Assembly (NCBI RefSeq): GCF_040954835.1
Contig: NC_090714.1
Location: forward strand, 8,792,501 to 8,856,500
DNA: 64,000 nt
Source: Lepisosteus oculatus
Lineage: Eukaryota; Chordata; Actinopteri; Semionotiformes; Lepisosteidae
Reading direction: 5' to 3'
The position numbers and the translations under genes are program-made. The notes under the pieces are model-generated. The model saw nothing but the letters and a program-made list of their open reading frames with translations, was not told the origin of the DNA and ran no database searches. Each line of letters opens with the position of its first letter. Position 1 is the stretch's first letter. Shown one piece after another: positions 24,891-37,700 of this stretch.

Positions 24891-27235
24891 ATCCTCAAAA
24901 CTATGTGAAATGTGATAAATAGACCCACAAATAATATAAAATTGCCATTCTTCATTAATTTTTTGCAATCTTATTGGTGTTTTTATATCACTTCCTCCTT
25001 GCAAATTGACATAGAGCTGTGCACTGCTAGACAGGAAAAAGTATCATTCCTGACAAAAAAAAATGTGCCTCTCCAAAAGTAGTTAAAATCTATTCTACAG
25101 ACCCACAGCTAATAGAAAATCACCATTGTTTTCTCAGATAAGTGTCTCTATCAAAACTGCTGGGGTTTATAGACCACCTCCCATTCCTAGACTGGGCCCA
25201 TGCAGTGATGGGCAGGGAGCGGTCTCACTCCCTTCCTGACCAAACAAACATTTGTGTCTCTCCAAAAATACCTCAAATCTACTCTATAGACCCTCAGCTA
25301 ATAGTGCATAACCATGGATCATGCATAAGTCATTATAAGTGTCTTTGCTAAAGTTGCTGGGGTTTAGAAGACCACCTGCTGTTCCCAGACTGGGATGGTG
25401 CAGTGGTGGACAGGGAGTGGTCTCACTCCCCTCCCAACCAAACCAAAATTTGTGCCTCTTCAAAAGCACCTCAAATCTATTCTACCGACACTCGGCTAAT
25501 AGAAAATCACCATGGTTTTCTCAGATTAGCATTTCTGTCAAAACTGCTGGGGTTTATAGAGCACCTCCCATTCCCAGACTGGGACTGTGTAGCGATGTGC
25601 AACATTTGTGCCTCTCCAAAAGTGACTCAGATCTGTTCTACAGATCCTCAGTTAATAGTACATCACCATGGTTTTGCCAGATGAGCGTCCTTTGCCAATG
25701 TTGCTGGGGTTTATAGGGGCCTTTTAGTGGCCGATACTAGATTTGTTTCGAAGGGCATGTTATCGCAATGTGGGCATTGTTAACACTTCACCAGTGGATC
25801 TTCTTTTCTGGTTTGAAATAAAGTGTCAATTTCACACTTTCTTATTAAAGTGTATCGAAACAGCCAAAATATTGAATAGACCTTCAATGGTGATGTGTCT
25901 TTCCTGGGAAGGTGGCTCTGCCAAAGACATGGCATGGAGCCTTTTTGATTTGATCCGGTAATGTGGAAACGATGGCTCACATGTTGCCCAAGTACCAGTT
26001 GATAATTGATTCCCCCCATGAGTTCCGATAGACTGGGAAGTAAAGATGCATTGCAGGTGTTCTGCATCAAAACACTAGACTTTCTCTTAAATCAGATCAG
26101 CTTTTATTATTTTGAGTGTAGAACTACTCAGACAGCATTCAAACGCTGCTTTAGCTGTATGGCCTATTGTCCTTTGGACATATAAATTCTGCACAGAAAT
26201 TAAAAGTTAAAACCCTCATTTAGCAAGCATCGCACCCCACCTTTGGTTTTTTTTTGGCTGATGGGTAATTTACAGATGCATTATGGTTTTTGCCTTTTCA
26301 AAACACTGCCAGTCATCCACTCTATGTCTAAGAATGGTTACTCCGTGTCACATCTATGGTTTTGGTCACAATACTATGATCTTTAGTGTCAGCATTACTT
26401 TGGTTGGGATCACGGCTGTTGTTTACACTTTTCCCTGTCCAACACTGCACAGTCCCAGTCTGGAAACAGCAAGCGGTCCTATAAACCCCAGCAACTTTAG
26501 CAAATAATTATAATAATAAGAATTGCTTACACTTATATAGCGCTTTTTCTGGACACTCCACTCAAAGCGCTTTACTGTAATGGCTCCACCACCACCAATG
26601 TGCAGCATCCACCTGGTTGATAAGCAAAGACACTTTCTGACAAATCCATGGTTATGTACTATTAGCTGTTAGTCTTTAGAGTAGATCTGAGGTATTTTTG
26701 AAGAGGCACAAATTTTGTTTTGTTCGGGAGGGGAGTGAGACCACTCCCTGTCCATCACTGCACGATCCCAGTCTGGGAACAGCAGGTGGTCTTATCAACC
26801 CCAGCAACATTAGCAAAGACACTTATCTGAAAAAAAAACACAGTTATTTTCTTTTAGCCAAGGGTCTGTAGAATAGATCTGAGGTATTTTTGAAGAGGCA
26901 CAAATTGTTGTTTGGTCGGGAGGAGAGTTAGACCTCTCCCTGCACCATCACTGCATTGTCCAAGTCTGGGAATGGGAGGTGCTCTATAAACCCCAGCAGT
27001 TTTGACACAGACATTTATCTGACAAAAACAAGGTGATTTTCTATTAGCTGAGGGTCTATGCAATAGATTCCATCCACCTTTTGAGAATCACAACTTTTTC
27101 CAGAGGTGATCCACCCAGACCAACAATATTAATAAAGACTTAAAACTGAATGAAGAAGGGTGATTTACTATTGGCTGACTGTCTTAAAACTGTATGTTAC
27201 ACTACTTTTGATGGTGCAAAAAATATGTTTTTGTC
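24890..27235. repeat. Fold-back pair of inverted ~190-bp tandem arrays
   Basis: The left arm (about 24890-25716) holds direct repeats of a ~190-bp unit; the marker TGTGYCTCTYCAAAA starts at 25064, 25253, 25451 and 25607. The right arm (about 26425-27235) holds the same unit in reverse complement, with marker AAGAGGCACAAATT at 26701 and 26893. A ~0.7-kb non-repeated core separates them. The most distant units on both sides (24890-25018 and 27075-27235) are clearly more diverged than those near the core. The units end in TTGCTGGGGTTTATA next to the core. Open frames across the units are repeats of the same sequence and not a protein family I recognise. Nature unknown; a fold-back transposon is one option. 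Confidence 0.8.
26505..26622 (-). repeat. SINE/LINE-tail insertion inside the fold-back right arm
   Basis: A 118-bp piece flanked by direct AGCAAA copies (26499-26504 and 26623-26628) interrupts a repeat unit. On the minus strand it reads ...AAGCGCTTTGAGTGGAGTGTCC...AAGCGCTATATAAGTGTAAGCAATT and then an AT-rich tail. This is the same family as 52950-53460. It dates the array as older than this insertion. Confidence 0.7.
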
Positions 27236-28770
27236 CCTGGTTATAGTTTAAAAAACTGATTGAATTAAAATATAATAAAGGATTTGATTTAATTAGAAAT
27301 TTCAGATACAGCTCCTTTAAAAGCTTCCATCTTAAAACCTTTTGCATTGAACAGACAAAAAACATTTATATGAAAAAATATAGCAATGACAATTTTTACA
27401 GTAGTATAAATGGAAGAAATGTGCTGTAAAATTAATAAAAACTTCCAATAATCTTAGATTTGTCGAATTGGAGATTAGTGGAGGCGATTTAAAATTAAAA
27501 AGGACCCTCTCAAATTTTGGCGGAATGTTCAAGGAATTACATTTAACCACGAAGAAATAACAAAGCAGAAGTTTCAGCTGCTTGTCACTTCGCTTAATGT
27601 TGCTACAGTATACTCCTCATACGCTCCTGTGGTAGCTGAATAACTTTTATTTTGATTGAAATTCGGCTATTTACATACACTTCCGGATCATTCGTGTCGC
27701 TTAGTGTAACTAGCTTCACGCTACTAGCAAGAGCACAGCTCCTTCTCACCCGGACGAAATTACCGGCTGTACCCAAACACGAACATGCGCAGTCCGATTG
27801 GTCCCCAGTTCCGGTTCATTGGTGGCGAAACCGCAGTTCGAGACACTGGGTCGCGGCTTGTGAGTCCTCGCAGGACTGCACACACCGGTTTAGTGTGTCA
27901 GGAAAATAAAAGTGGCATCCCTTGCAGCTCTATTAGCTGTATGTTGCAACTTTCTTTAGGGGAGAGTATTTCACTGCGTATGACCGAACGTATAGTGCGA
28001 CTTTCCTGTTTACAAGAACCTAAAGCGCTGTACAAATAAACAGCATAAAATATCAACACTTGAAAATAGAAAAATAAAACACAACGAAAACAGAATGTAG
28101 TAAACACCAGAAATACAACGATAGGTTGTGAATGCTGGTTTCCCCACTGCCTACATTTCAATAAAGCAAAACTGAAACCTGGACGACTCGCAGTACTGTA
28201 AGGCTCTGTTAAAGCTGTGCAGAACTGTGCTAATGCAACTCATTGTTCCAGTTAAGTTTATGAAGTGCATGATATATCAGGCACAGTATATACTGCACAT
28301 GTACATATGTAATTTGATTAACAGGTTAGTTTAAAAAGCGAATTAGTAGAGAGTTAAAATAAGCTATTTATTTGATGCTTATAACAATATTGTACAACAA
28401 TCAGTGATTGTTTAGCTTTTATTTAAATCAGCCTTCTACTGTATAAGCTTCCAGAGACACTACGAACTGTTTGAGGGGGCATCATACAAGGTGGATATTG
28501 ACTCTTTTTCCGGGGGTGACAAAGCGATTACTATGTTGAAAAAACGGATGAATATTACATTTACATCTGCAATGGCCTTGTTCGACCTATGGGTGTGTTC
28601 TGCTGTTAAAATTGATTACTTTTTAACATTCTTATTGGATGCTCAGTTAAAATCTCGCAAAGAACAAATATATAAGAAGTGCTCATTCACCCGATTCCTT
28701 TAACCTATTGAGGAGCTCCAGTCAAACATACAATACTAGATACTTTAGTATAAAATGATTCTTTATGTGG
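27236..28770. other. Interval with a GC-richer promoter-like patch
   Basis: No exon of a known protein was recognised. The only notable patch is 27650-27900, listed separately. Two overlapping short open frames there (27652-27909 and 27785-28039) do not resemble any family I know. Confidence 0.3.
27650..27900. promoter_or_regulatory. CpG-rich promoter-like patch without an assigned gene
   Basis: CpG dinucleotides cluster here, unlike the surrounding AT-rich DNA. An ETS-like CTTCCGG, an NRF1-like CATGCGCA and two ATTGG (inverted CCAAT) boxes about 22 bp apart lie within it. Such a mix is typical of vertebrate housekeeping promoters. No adjacent coding exon was found; it could start a noncoding RNA or an upstream exon of NSMCE1 or IL4R. 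Confidence 0.35.
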
Positions 28771-28960
28771 ATAGCATGGTGGTGCAGTGGTTAACATTGC
28801 TGCATTGCAGTGCTGGGGCCCTGGGTGCTATCTGTGAGGAGTTTCTATGTTCTCCCAATGTTTGCATGGGTTTCCTCCCACAGTCCAAGGACAGGTTAAG
28901 GATAGGTTAAGTGGCTTCTGTGATAATTGGCCCTAAGTGTTTGCCCTGATGGATGGATAC
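28771..28960 (+). repeat. tRNA-derived fish SINE, decayed
   Basis: Begins with AGCATGGTGGTGCAGTGGTTAA (A box region), continues with TTGCATGGGTTTCCTCCCACAGTCC and ends in GATGGATGGATAC. The B box stretch seems deleted. It belongs to the same broad family as 9461-9576. Confidence 0.65.
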
Positions 28961-29035
28961 TTTATTATGGCATGTTATTATCATCAAAAGAAGATTTTGA
29001 TCCTCTGGATTCAAACCAAAGCAAGTGACAAGGTT

Positions 29036-29362
29036 TTGAACCATTTTAGTTGTGAACAGGAAAGACTATGAGGGGACCTGATTCAAGAATTCAAAATCCT
29101 ACATCAGTGACAAAGTCAAAGTGAACATCTTTTGAATCTGCAATAAAACACATTTCAGACATCACAAGAGAAAACTATGGAGAAGTGCTTTTTAAAACTG
29201 AAAACAGGAAACATTCCTTAACAAAACAGGTGGTAGGGGCCTGGAACAAGCTAAATGAAGCTTTCATTTAAAAAAAGGCTGGATAAGATTCTACAATCAA
29301 ATAGTAACTAGCAACCACAGGAGCTTAATAGCCTCCTCTTATTTATAAATGTTCTTATGTTC
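29036..29362 (+). repeat. LINE 3' end (CR1/L2-like)
   Basis: Contains the recognisable end of a fish LINE reverse-transcriptase gene in decayed form (GGGGACCTGATTCAAGAATTC, GTGGTAGGGGCCTGGAACAAG, TTAATAGCCTCCTCTTATTT). It ends in the octamer tail ATGTTCTTATGTTCTT. Confidence 0.6.
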
Positions 29363-29410
29363 TTTTGTTGTTGGCTTCATTTTGGGCAAAACCTGTTTTT
29401 GGCTACTGAG

Positions 29411-29411
<1 letters not shown>

Positions 29412-29476
<65 letters not shown>
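29412..29476. repeat. (TTA)n microsatellite
   Basis: About 21 uninterrupted TTA units. It follows the LINE tail closely. Confidence 0.97.
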
Positions 29477-29478
<2 letters not shown>

Positions 29479-29479
29479 C

Positions 29480-31710
29480 ACTCACTGTAGTTTGTATTAT
29501 ACGTTAAAACTTTTATTGACATTGTAAATATATGTTGAAATAAGGTTTAATCATACATAACCATCAGTTAACAAAAAATCAGTTAATAAGCAGTGAGTTT
29601 ATAAATACTGTCTAGAACTCGGAAGTAGTGGCTCAATAATATATATGGAAATATAATGATAATAATAATAAAATAATAATTTTTAAATTCACCAAAATGT
29701 AACCAGATTCCTCTGAAAACTTTTTAGTGAAATTTATTCTTCAATTTTAACACAATGAACAACTGACAACCTTGTTGTGTATTAATTATATATTATATAA
29801 TATATTATCTATATTGTGTTATTAATTTGATATTTATATTTTTATTATGAATAATTCATATGTTCATTGCAAACCATGGTCAGCACTGAATGAAGTGCTA
29901 TATTCCTTTATCCTAAAATGATATTTTTTTTATATCCTACCTTCTGATTTATAAAGATACAGTAGTAAGAGTTTTAAAGAAAGCCGAAGAGCTGTACTCT
30001 GAAACAGGTAGATACTGTATAAATCGTGTCATCAGCCTTTATTTTTCAATCTGACCCTTTCTCTATCATCATAACTCCGTCACATTTTTCAGTGATAATG
30101 TGCAAAATTACTGTACTAAGGCATTAAATGTTTAACGCCTTAGTACAGTACCCACCTGAACTATTAATATTTAACGCTGCGCAGTTTTTTTATATACTGT
30201 TATCAATCTCTGACGGCACCAGGTGCACACTAAAACTTAAAATACATTGATGATTGCTGGTTGCTTTTATCTTATTCAATTTCTGTTTAACAAAGTCCTA
30301 ATGAAATTAAGTTTGCTACCGGTACAATAACGTCTTTCACAGGTCGATGTCGGTCAAAAATATAATCTGAAATTATGCAAATATCTATTTGGTATCTATG
30401 GTTATTTGTAGATTGTTTGATCTGGCCACCTGCTTCATATAGCGCTGAAGTGAATATATACTGTACAGTGAGGTCGTAAAGCAAGCTGTATTTGCTATTC
30501 AAATTTACGACAAATACAGTGTATCAGCTGTGTGTGAATAAAGACATTGTCAAAAGAAATAACGCACAAAATTAACAGTACAATGCATTTTGTAATTCGA
30601 AATTATTCATTAATCGAAAACAAACCTAAAAACAAATGTCAAATGGTATGAGAAGCACTCTGGTTTTGTGTAAGAACAAAACAGCAATTCAACCTAAGAT
30701 CACATTTAAACGATTGCATTGTTCAAAGAAAAAGAGAGTGATGGAATTAGGTTTGGTTTACTTTCTAGTTAAGAATACTATTGCCCTAAAAAGATCTGCG
30801 TTTAGTTGTAAATGCAAATTGTAAAAACCAAAACTTTGATCCGTAATCCCCACCTCCAGAATTCTCTCCCGTTGAGTGTCATACTGAAGCGGATATACTG
30901 GAGATCGTTCACTGGTTCCTGGCATTTGGGTGGACCGTAAATGCGTCTTTTTGTGTACTGATTAAGCCAGTTCCTCTTTAGTCACACAGTATATTCTTTG
31001 GTGGCGCTCTCAAAGAGTGAAGGACCTGAAAACCTAAGAAACAGCTGTAATTTTGTAGGAGACGGCTTTGGAGAATGTGACCAATGCTAACTCAGTTATG
31101 AACATTATTTGTGGAAATGCTTATTCATATTCTTAATGTTTTAAGATGTGCCTATTTTCAGAAGATTGCGACTTGAGAAGTTTTACTTTATACTAATCGG
31201 AAGATTTTAACAAGGTAAAGGTCTATTTAAGAGCTCTGGCAATATTACCTTTCAAGTTTAAACCGTACTTTTTTTGTTTATGACACATCGACGGAGACTG
31301 GTCTGTGAAGTACAAGGAAATATTCCAAGAAAAAATGCTTTCGAAAGTATGTGCGTAGTATGGAGTCAGTAATTACATTTGTGTTAAAAAAATTAAAGAA
31401 ACAAAATAATATTTTTCTTCTATTCATATTTTCTTTAATATATATATACAGTATATAGGTTACACAGAGAGAGAATTTTTAATCATATTAGACAACTATC
31501 GAACAATTTTAGACACGTCATATTTAGTTTCGTAATTTCCAAGACTCAGAGGTTCCCACAGAACTGCACTCGTTTAAACTCGGTTAAGCAACATCGAAAA
31601 AAAACATAAAACTGTAGCTCAAAATGAAGACATGTTTATACAGTAGGGGTACATATTATTGGTGGTTCGTTAAATAATTATCCATTTTAACCTGTTTTTT
31701 TATTTTGTAG
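29480..31710. other. IL4R upstream region
   Basis: No coding exon recognised. It holds a near-perfect palindrome at 30109-30150. A possible 5' UTR splice donor AAG|GTAAAG lies near 31213, and a STAT-type TTCCAAGAA at 31323-31331 is consistent with an IL4R promoter or first noncoding exon in about 30850-31350. Confidence 0.3.
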
Positions 31711-31770
31711 ACTTCTGGAAATAACATTTGTGCGGCTTTCCCTTGTGAAATTGTAACCTACTCTGCAAAC

Positions 31771-34700
31771 ATGAATTATATGGTTTTAGCGATTTTGATT
31801 CAGCTCACATACAGCCTGGTTCATGGTAAGAGGATTTAATTTTTAAATAAAGCGTGATGTGTTGACCATGTCATGGTAAGAAACTAGTGGATTCAATGTG
31901 GTAATAGTTTGCTTCATTACCTTTTGTATTTCTTCTAAACTTCGGGAGATTGAGCCTGTTTTGTATGTGTTACGGTTTCAGTTGGTTAATACTTATGTGC
32001 TTAACACTACAACAATGAATCAACAAAGACAATCATCCGTGGACAATTGTACACGGACATGTTGGCTTTCCCCAGAATAATGCATGATTCTGCATGCATT
32101 TTATCTGAGGTGTGGTACATGTTTACTGTACTGCATAGGGTTGTTTTAACCTACAGTATATTAGGATGAGTGTTTGATATGGCAATTTTCTAAAATCTTT
32201 ATGTCTCCAGAAGCAAGTCAACTTTCATTCTATTGAATTACTATATAATGCTAGTAAACACATTTCCTAGAAGAGTGCCAAATCTGTACTTATTAACCAG
32301 CAGATGAGCTAACCATGTTTATGTACACATTAGTTTTTGTCTGTGTTAGGTGTTGTTGTTTTCAATTACTTTGAAATTTGAAAGAAGTGGGGGTACTGTA
32401 CAGTATAAACTGTGTGACTGAAGCCAGTTTTTTTTTTCAATTATGTGTTCACTTAAGAATTCAGAACAAAAATGTAGTGTCCCTATATTTCTATGTTTGG
32501 TTTGATTTAAATGAAACCATTTAATCGTTTGACTAAAATGTGTTATCAAGGATTTACACAGCTGAAAGAAACAATTTAATGTATTTGACTGATTTGCCTG
32601 TAGCACAAGATAAGTGATTATCTAATTTATATGCATCTCTTCATTCATGTGTTGTATTTAACTCCTTAACCTATGATTTACAGAAGACATTTGTTGAATC
32701 TGTGTCTCATATTTTGTTGTCTGTCCTTTTAGCTGAACTGGATACAGAGAGCCTGAAGTGTCACAATGACTATGAGACAACAATGATTTGTGAGATCGAC
32801 GCAGAAGGGCCTGAGGACTGTAACAATAGTTCTGCTTTAGTTTTTTCAGGAACTAATTCTGAAAAGTAAATGAATGTTGTTTTTTAAAGAACTCTTTTTG
32901 TGTCCTTTACTGTTACAAAGTACATGTACATGTATAACTTAATTTTAGGTAATTTTAATTAACTTATTCTAATAAAAGCTCTTAAGTGATATGTGATATG
33001 ATACATGATATTTCTTTAATTCAATGAATAATGTTTAAACTTCTGTTTTCAGAAACTATACATGCACTCTGGTGTATAAAAATGCAGACTTCAGCTCCTT
33101 AAAAACACATTGTTGGTGCAAAACTCAGATGCCACGATTTGTTTATAATGACAATTATACGGTATACCTATTGACTGGGAAAATAAGTTCACACTTGAAG
33201 AATATAATTCCCTGCAACAACAGTAAGTATGAACACAGCCTGAATGGAATTAATGTATTCTTGTAGTTTAAAATATTATTAAAAAATTGCTAGTAGTATA
33301 CATTTGTGAAATAAAAACATATGTTTCTGTTTAGTGTGTAAATGTCTGGTATATTTGGCTATATGAAAGTATCATTTAAATGACAGCAAAATAATTAGTA
33401 TAATAAAATATTTCTTTAATTGTATTAACTTACAGCTTAGTTTCACAGATAAAATGTCTTTATTTGCATAGTGTCAGCAGAAACTGATACATTTTGCACC
33501 TGTTATGACAAGTCTATCACTATCATTTTTAATTCACAATGACAAAAGACATGATAAAGAGCACCTAAAATACCAGTGTAGATTCCAACAAAAACAATGT
33601 GTATACACACTTTAATGAGATAATTAATGGAAGTTGTGTGTAGTATCAAAAGACACAAACTCACTTTACTGATTTATAAGTGTTTATTGTTTTGCTATAT
33701 AACAGAGTGCATATGGGCATTTAAAAAAATACACTTTACAGCATGATTTTCAATTGAGGAAGTTCATGATAGAAATACAATATCAGTAAAGCAGAGGTAT
33801 GTTTATTGAGCTCCAGACCTTAAATATCAACTAAATTAAGACCTGCTTTCTGTTCACTGTAGTCAAACCAAGAGCTCCCCATATACTGAATGTGAAACAT
33901 GGAGAGAATGGAAATTTCCGAGTCACCTGGGAAAATAATTACTCTAATGAAAGCTTCTTATATGATAGCCTGAATTTTCAGCTGAGCTACGGGATAAAAG
34001 AGAAGGGAGATGAAGTAAGTGAGTGCTAAATTATTTTAAAAAACAAGTACTATAGCTTTATTGGACAAAGATAGCATTGTTTTTAGTAGAGGTGCACCAG
34101 GTCTATTAAAGGCAAATAATACTTAATAATTAGGGAATAACAGTAATCAGTACCTAACACGGTGCATGTGAAGTGGCTGCTACTACCTCAGTTTTTGGGT
34201 TTGAGTGCAGGTTTGTGAAGTTTGCACATTCATCCTTTTTGCAGATTTTCAGGTGTTCTGGTTCATTCCCTTCCATGTGTGTTTTGTGATCTCACTCAGG
34301 AAGCAGATCTGTGTTATTCCAATATACTGTAGGCCTGGTCTGTCAATCACTTGGTGGAATTGAGCAGCTTTTTGACAATGGATGTTAACACCTATCAAAG
34401 TTGTATATGATGTCTGTTAATGATTCTTGTACTTATTAATCAAAATACATTATAAAAACATTCATAGTGTGTGGATACTCATAGTAAAAAAGATCAAACA
34501 ATTATTATTCTTCTTCCAAAACAGGTTGCAACAGTATTAAATGTCAGCGATTTCTTCTATGAGATTTTAAAGAGCAGCCTAAACCCTGGGCGTGATTATG
34601 TTGTGAAAGTGAGGTCATACTCAAGCAACTACCAAACACAGTTCAGTGACTGGAGTCAGGAGCTGGAGTGGCACAACTGTGAGTCATATATATAAACTGC

Positions 34701-37700
34701 ATTAAAAAAACCTGTCTGAGAGTCTGCCATTGTAAGCCTGTGTGGTGAAACCAGTTCCTGATTCTTATCCATACAGTTAGCGTAGTTAAAAACAGTTTTA
34801 GAAGGAAAGCCAGAGCATTCTAGCTCTTGAGTACTGGAGTTGTTCCATTTCTTTATTTCAGTATATTTAAAAGTCTAAAAGTTTAAAAGTTTAGATTTCA
34901 GAGACTTTTTCAACCTGTATTAGAAGGTCTTGCTTCTTACGCCTTTACTTATTACTCTTAAAGTAATGCCCCGTACTTCTCCTGAGTTGTCTGAGCTTCA
35001 GGACTTACCTCATTATGTCCAAATTATAATAGAATCCATTGTGTGTCTGGGCAGGGGCAACATTGACATTGACCTGTATTTGGACTAAACATTAAACTCT
35101 CTGCTTACATCTGGTTTTTCCTGTTTACAACTGTTTTTTGTGCAATGTATTTTTATATTTAGAATGTGCAATACAACTTTTTGTGTACTGTTCCGTACTG
35201 TTTTTTGTATATTCTGTACTGTGAGCAACTTTTTTTAAGTGCACTTCTTACTGACTGTACTGATGCTATTGTATGTATTGTATTGTTGTATTATTTCATT
35301 ACATTGTGCTGTGTTGACTGTGCTAAGCTGCTGTTGCACTGCAATTTCCCTCATGGGATCAATAAAGTATCTATCCATCTAGAATAGTACAAGTATGTGT
35401 AGGAGTTTTCTGTATTTTTAAACTTGCTCCTGTCACACCTCTGTAAAACGCATATACTATATAACTGTAAATGTATGAGATAAATCTAGACTAAAATGCT
35501 TATTAACTATAAAAAATAAATTATTCTAGCTATATGTGAAGTAACCTGCCAGTATATAGATTTGTCTCAGAAACTAGAAACTGACACACATAGTTCTAGA
35601 AGTTTTATTTTTCTAAAAGCATTCTACCAACAGGTAATTTTCAAAGCTGCATACTTAAACATTTGGTAGAAATATTACACAGTAAATTAGAAACCACTTT
35701 TCTGATTTCTCTGTTAACTGTTATATAACTTTATTATGTTGTCCAGCTATGACTGTTCCTGACATACTGAAGGTGGGAATCCCAGTTCTTTGTGTATTGC
35801 TTATTATCACCATTGTTTCTTCTTATCGATTCTACACTAGGTAAGTTTGATTTAAGTATCCCCTCATTTAAATAATGCTTCATAATATTAAGAAAACTGT
35901 TGGAAAACTAGAAACGTCTTCCCCTAATTAAATTCTAGAAAATAAAGATCAATGCTACAGTGGGTATAGAAAGTCACCAGTCCTTTTCAAAATGTTCACC
36001 TTTTGTTCCCCTAAAGCCCAAAAGAAGACTTTTTCCGGTTTTATTTACAAATTGTACCTTGCAGCATCCAAGTGAAAAAAGAAAGCAACATTTCTGAAAA
36101 AATAACAATAAAAAAGTAGAATAACTGGGTTGGATAAGAGAACACCTTTTGCTTGAATTACAGCCTTAAGTCTGTTTGGATACATCTCTACCAACTTTGC
36201 ACAACTAGAGGGAGGGATATTTGCCCATTCCTCCTTACAGAATTGTTCAAGCTCAGTCAAACTAAGCACCTTGGGGCAACCTTGTTGTGAAAGGTGCTAT
36301 ATAAAAATACATTGAATTGAATTGAAACTGCATGGTGAAAGTTGTGGGACTGCCCTCTTAAACTCATTTCAAAGATCTTCAATTGAATTTAGGTCGGCAC
36401 TCTGACTAGGCTACTCAAGGACACTCACGTTCCTGTCCTTCAGCCACTGTACGGTTGCTTTGGGGCATTATTATTTTGAAAGGGGAACCATCTTCCCATT
36501 TTCAACTTCCTGGCTGAGGGCTGCAGGTTTTCTTTAACAATTTCCCTGTATTTTGCACCATACATCTTCGCTTCCATCCTGACAAGTGCCCCAGTTCTAG
36601 CTAAAGAGAAACACCCCCACAACATGATAATGCCACCACCGTGCTGTACTGTAGGAATGGAGTTCTTTGGATGGTAAGATGTGTTGGGCTTTCTCCAGAC
36701 TTACCGTTTTGCATTCCGGGCAAAAAAATTTTGGTCTCATCTAACCACAGCACCTTTTGCCACTTGGCCACAGAATCTTTAAGGTGCTTTTTAGCTTAAC
36801 ATAAATGAGACTTGATATGGCTCTTTTCTTGCCACTCTCTCATACAGGCCAGATTTGTGAAGCGCTTGTGATAGTTGTCACATGCACACAATGGCCAGTC
36901 TTTACCTTAAAGGCCTGTAGCTCATTCAAAGTCGATATCGGCCTCTTCGTAGTCTCTCTGATCAGTCTCCTTCTTGCTCAGTCATCCAGTTTGGAGGGAT
37001 GGCCTGATCTAGGCAAGGTCTGGGTGGTGCCATACACCTTCCACTTCTTAATGATGTCTTCACTGTGCTCCATGGGATACTTAAAGCCTTTGAAATCTTT
37101 TTATACCCATTTCAAAGTTCTTTTGAAAGCACCTTTCTGCCCATAGTGGGTTATTTGCTTTGAAATATACTTCCAAGCAGTGGAATCCTTTAGAAACAGC
37201 TGCTTTTATTCTGAACTAATCAAAATCACTCCAGTTGATCACTGGTGGGAACCAATTAGTTTGCTGTGCATCTGTAAGGTGATTGGTTATACCTGAGCAA
37301 GTGTACAAATGCAATTGTAAGGGGGGTGTTCACTTATCCAAATAAGGTATTTTACTGTTGTAATATCAATTAATTTTTAGAATGTTTTAGAACTTTTTTT
37401 ATTTTTTATTTTCACTTGTGTAGTGTAGGTTACTGTGTGTAAATAAAAATGGAAGAAGCCTAATTTAATTTTATATTTTCAGAGTGTCATACAACAAAAG
37501 GTACAAATTGTGAAAGGGGGTGGTGACTTTCTATACCCACTGTTTAAATAATTAACTTTATTTAACATAGCGCCTTTAAAAGTGGGTTCACAAATCGCTT
37601 TAAAGAAGAAACACTAATTAGAGGAGATAGCAGAATTGCACATGTTTGGAATTCTTGTTTGGGGTTTGGAATACAGTAGGAAAGCAAAGGGGCATACACA

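Noticed and set aside
25142-25716. Overlapping open frames across the ~190-bp repeats, giving internally repeated proteins
   Set aside because: They repeat only because the DNA unit repeats, occur in two frames at once, and are interrupted in other units. No coding signal.
24890-27235. Regularly spaced repeats suggestive of a CRISPR array
   Set aside because: Units are ~190 bp and contiguous, with no short repeat-spacer alternation, and the DNA is vertebrate.
34180-34330. Further SINE copy in an IL4R intron
   Set aside because: A few words resemble the GTTTGCACATTC...GGTGTTCTGGTT part of a fish SINE, but it is too decayed to define ends.
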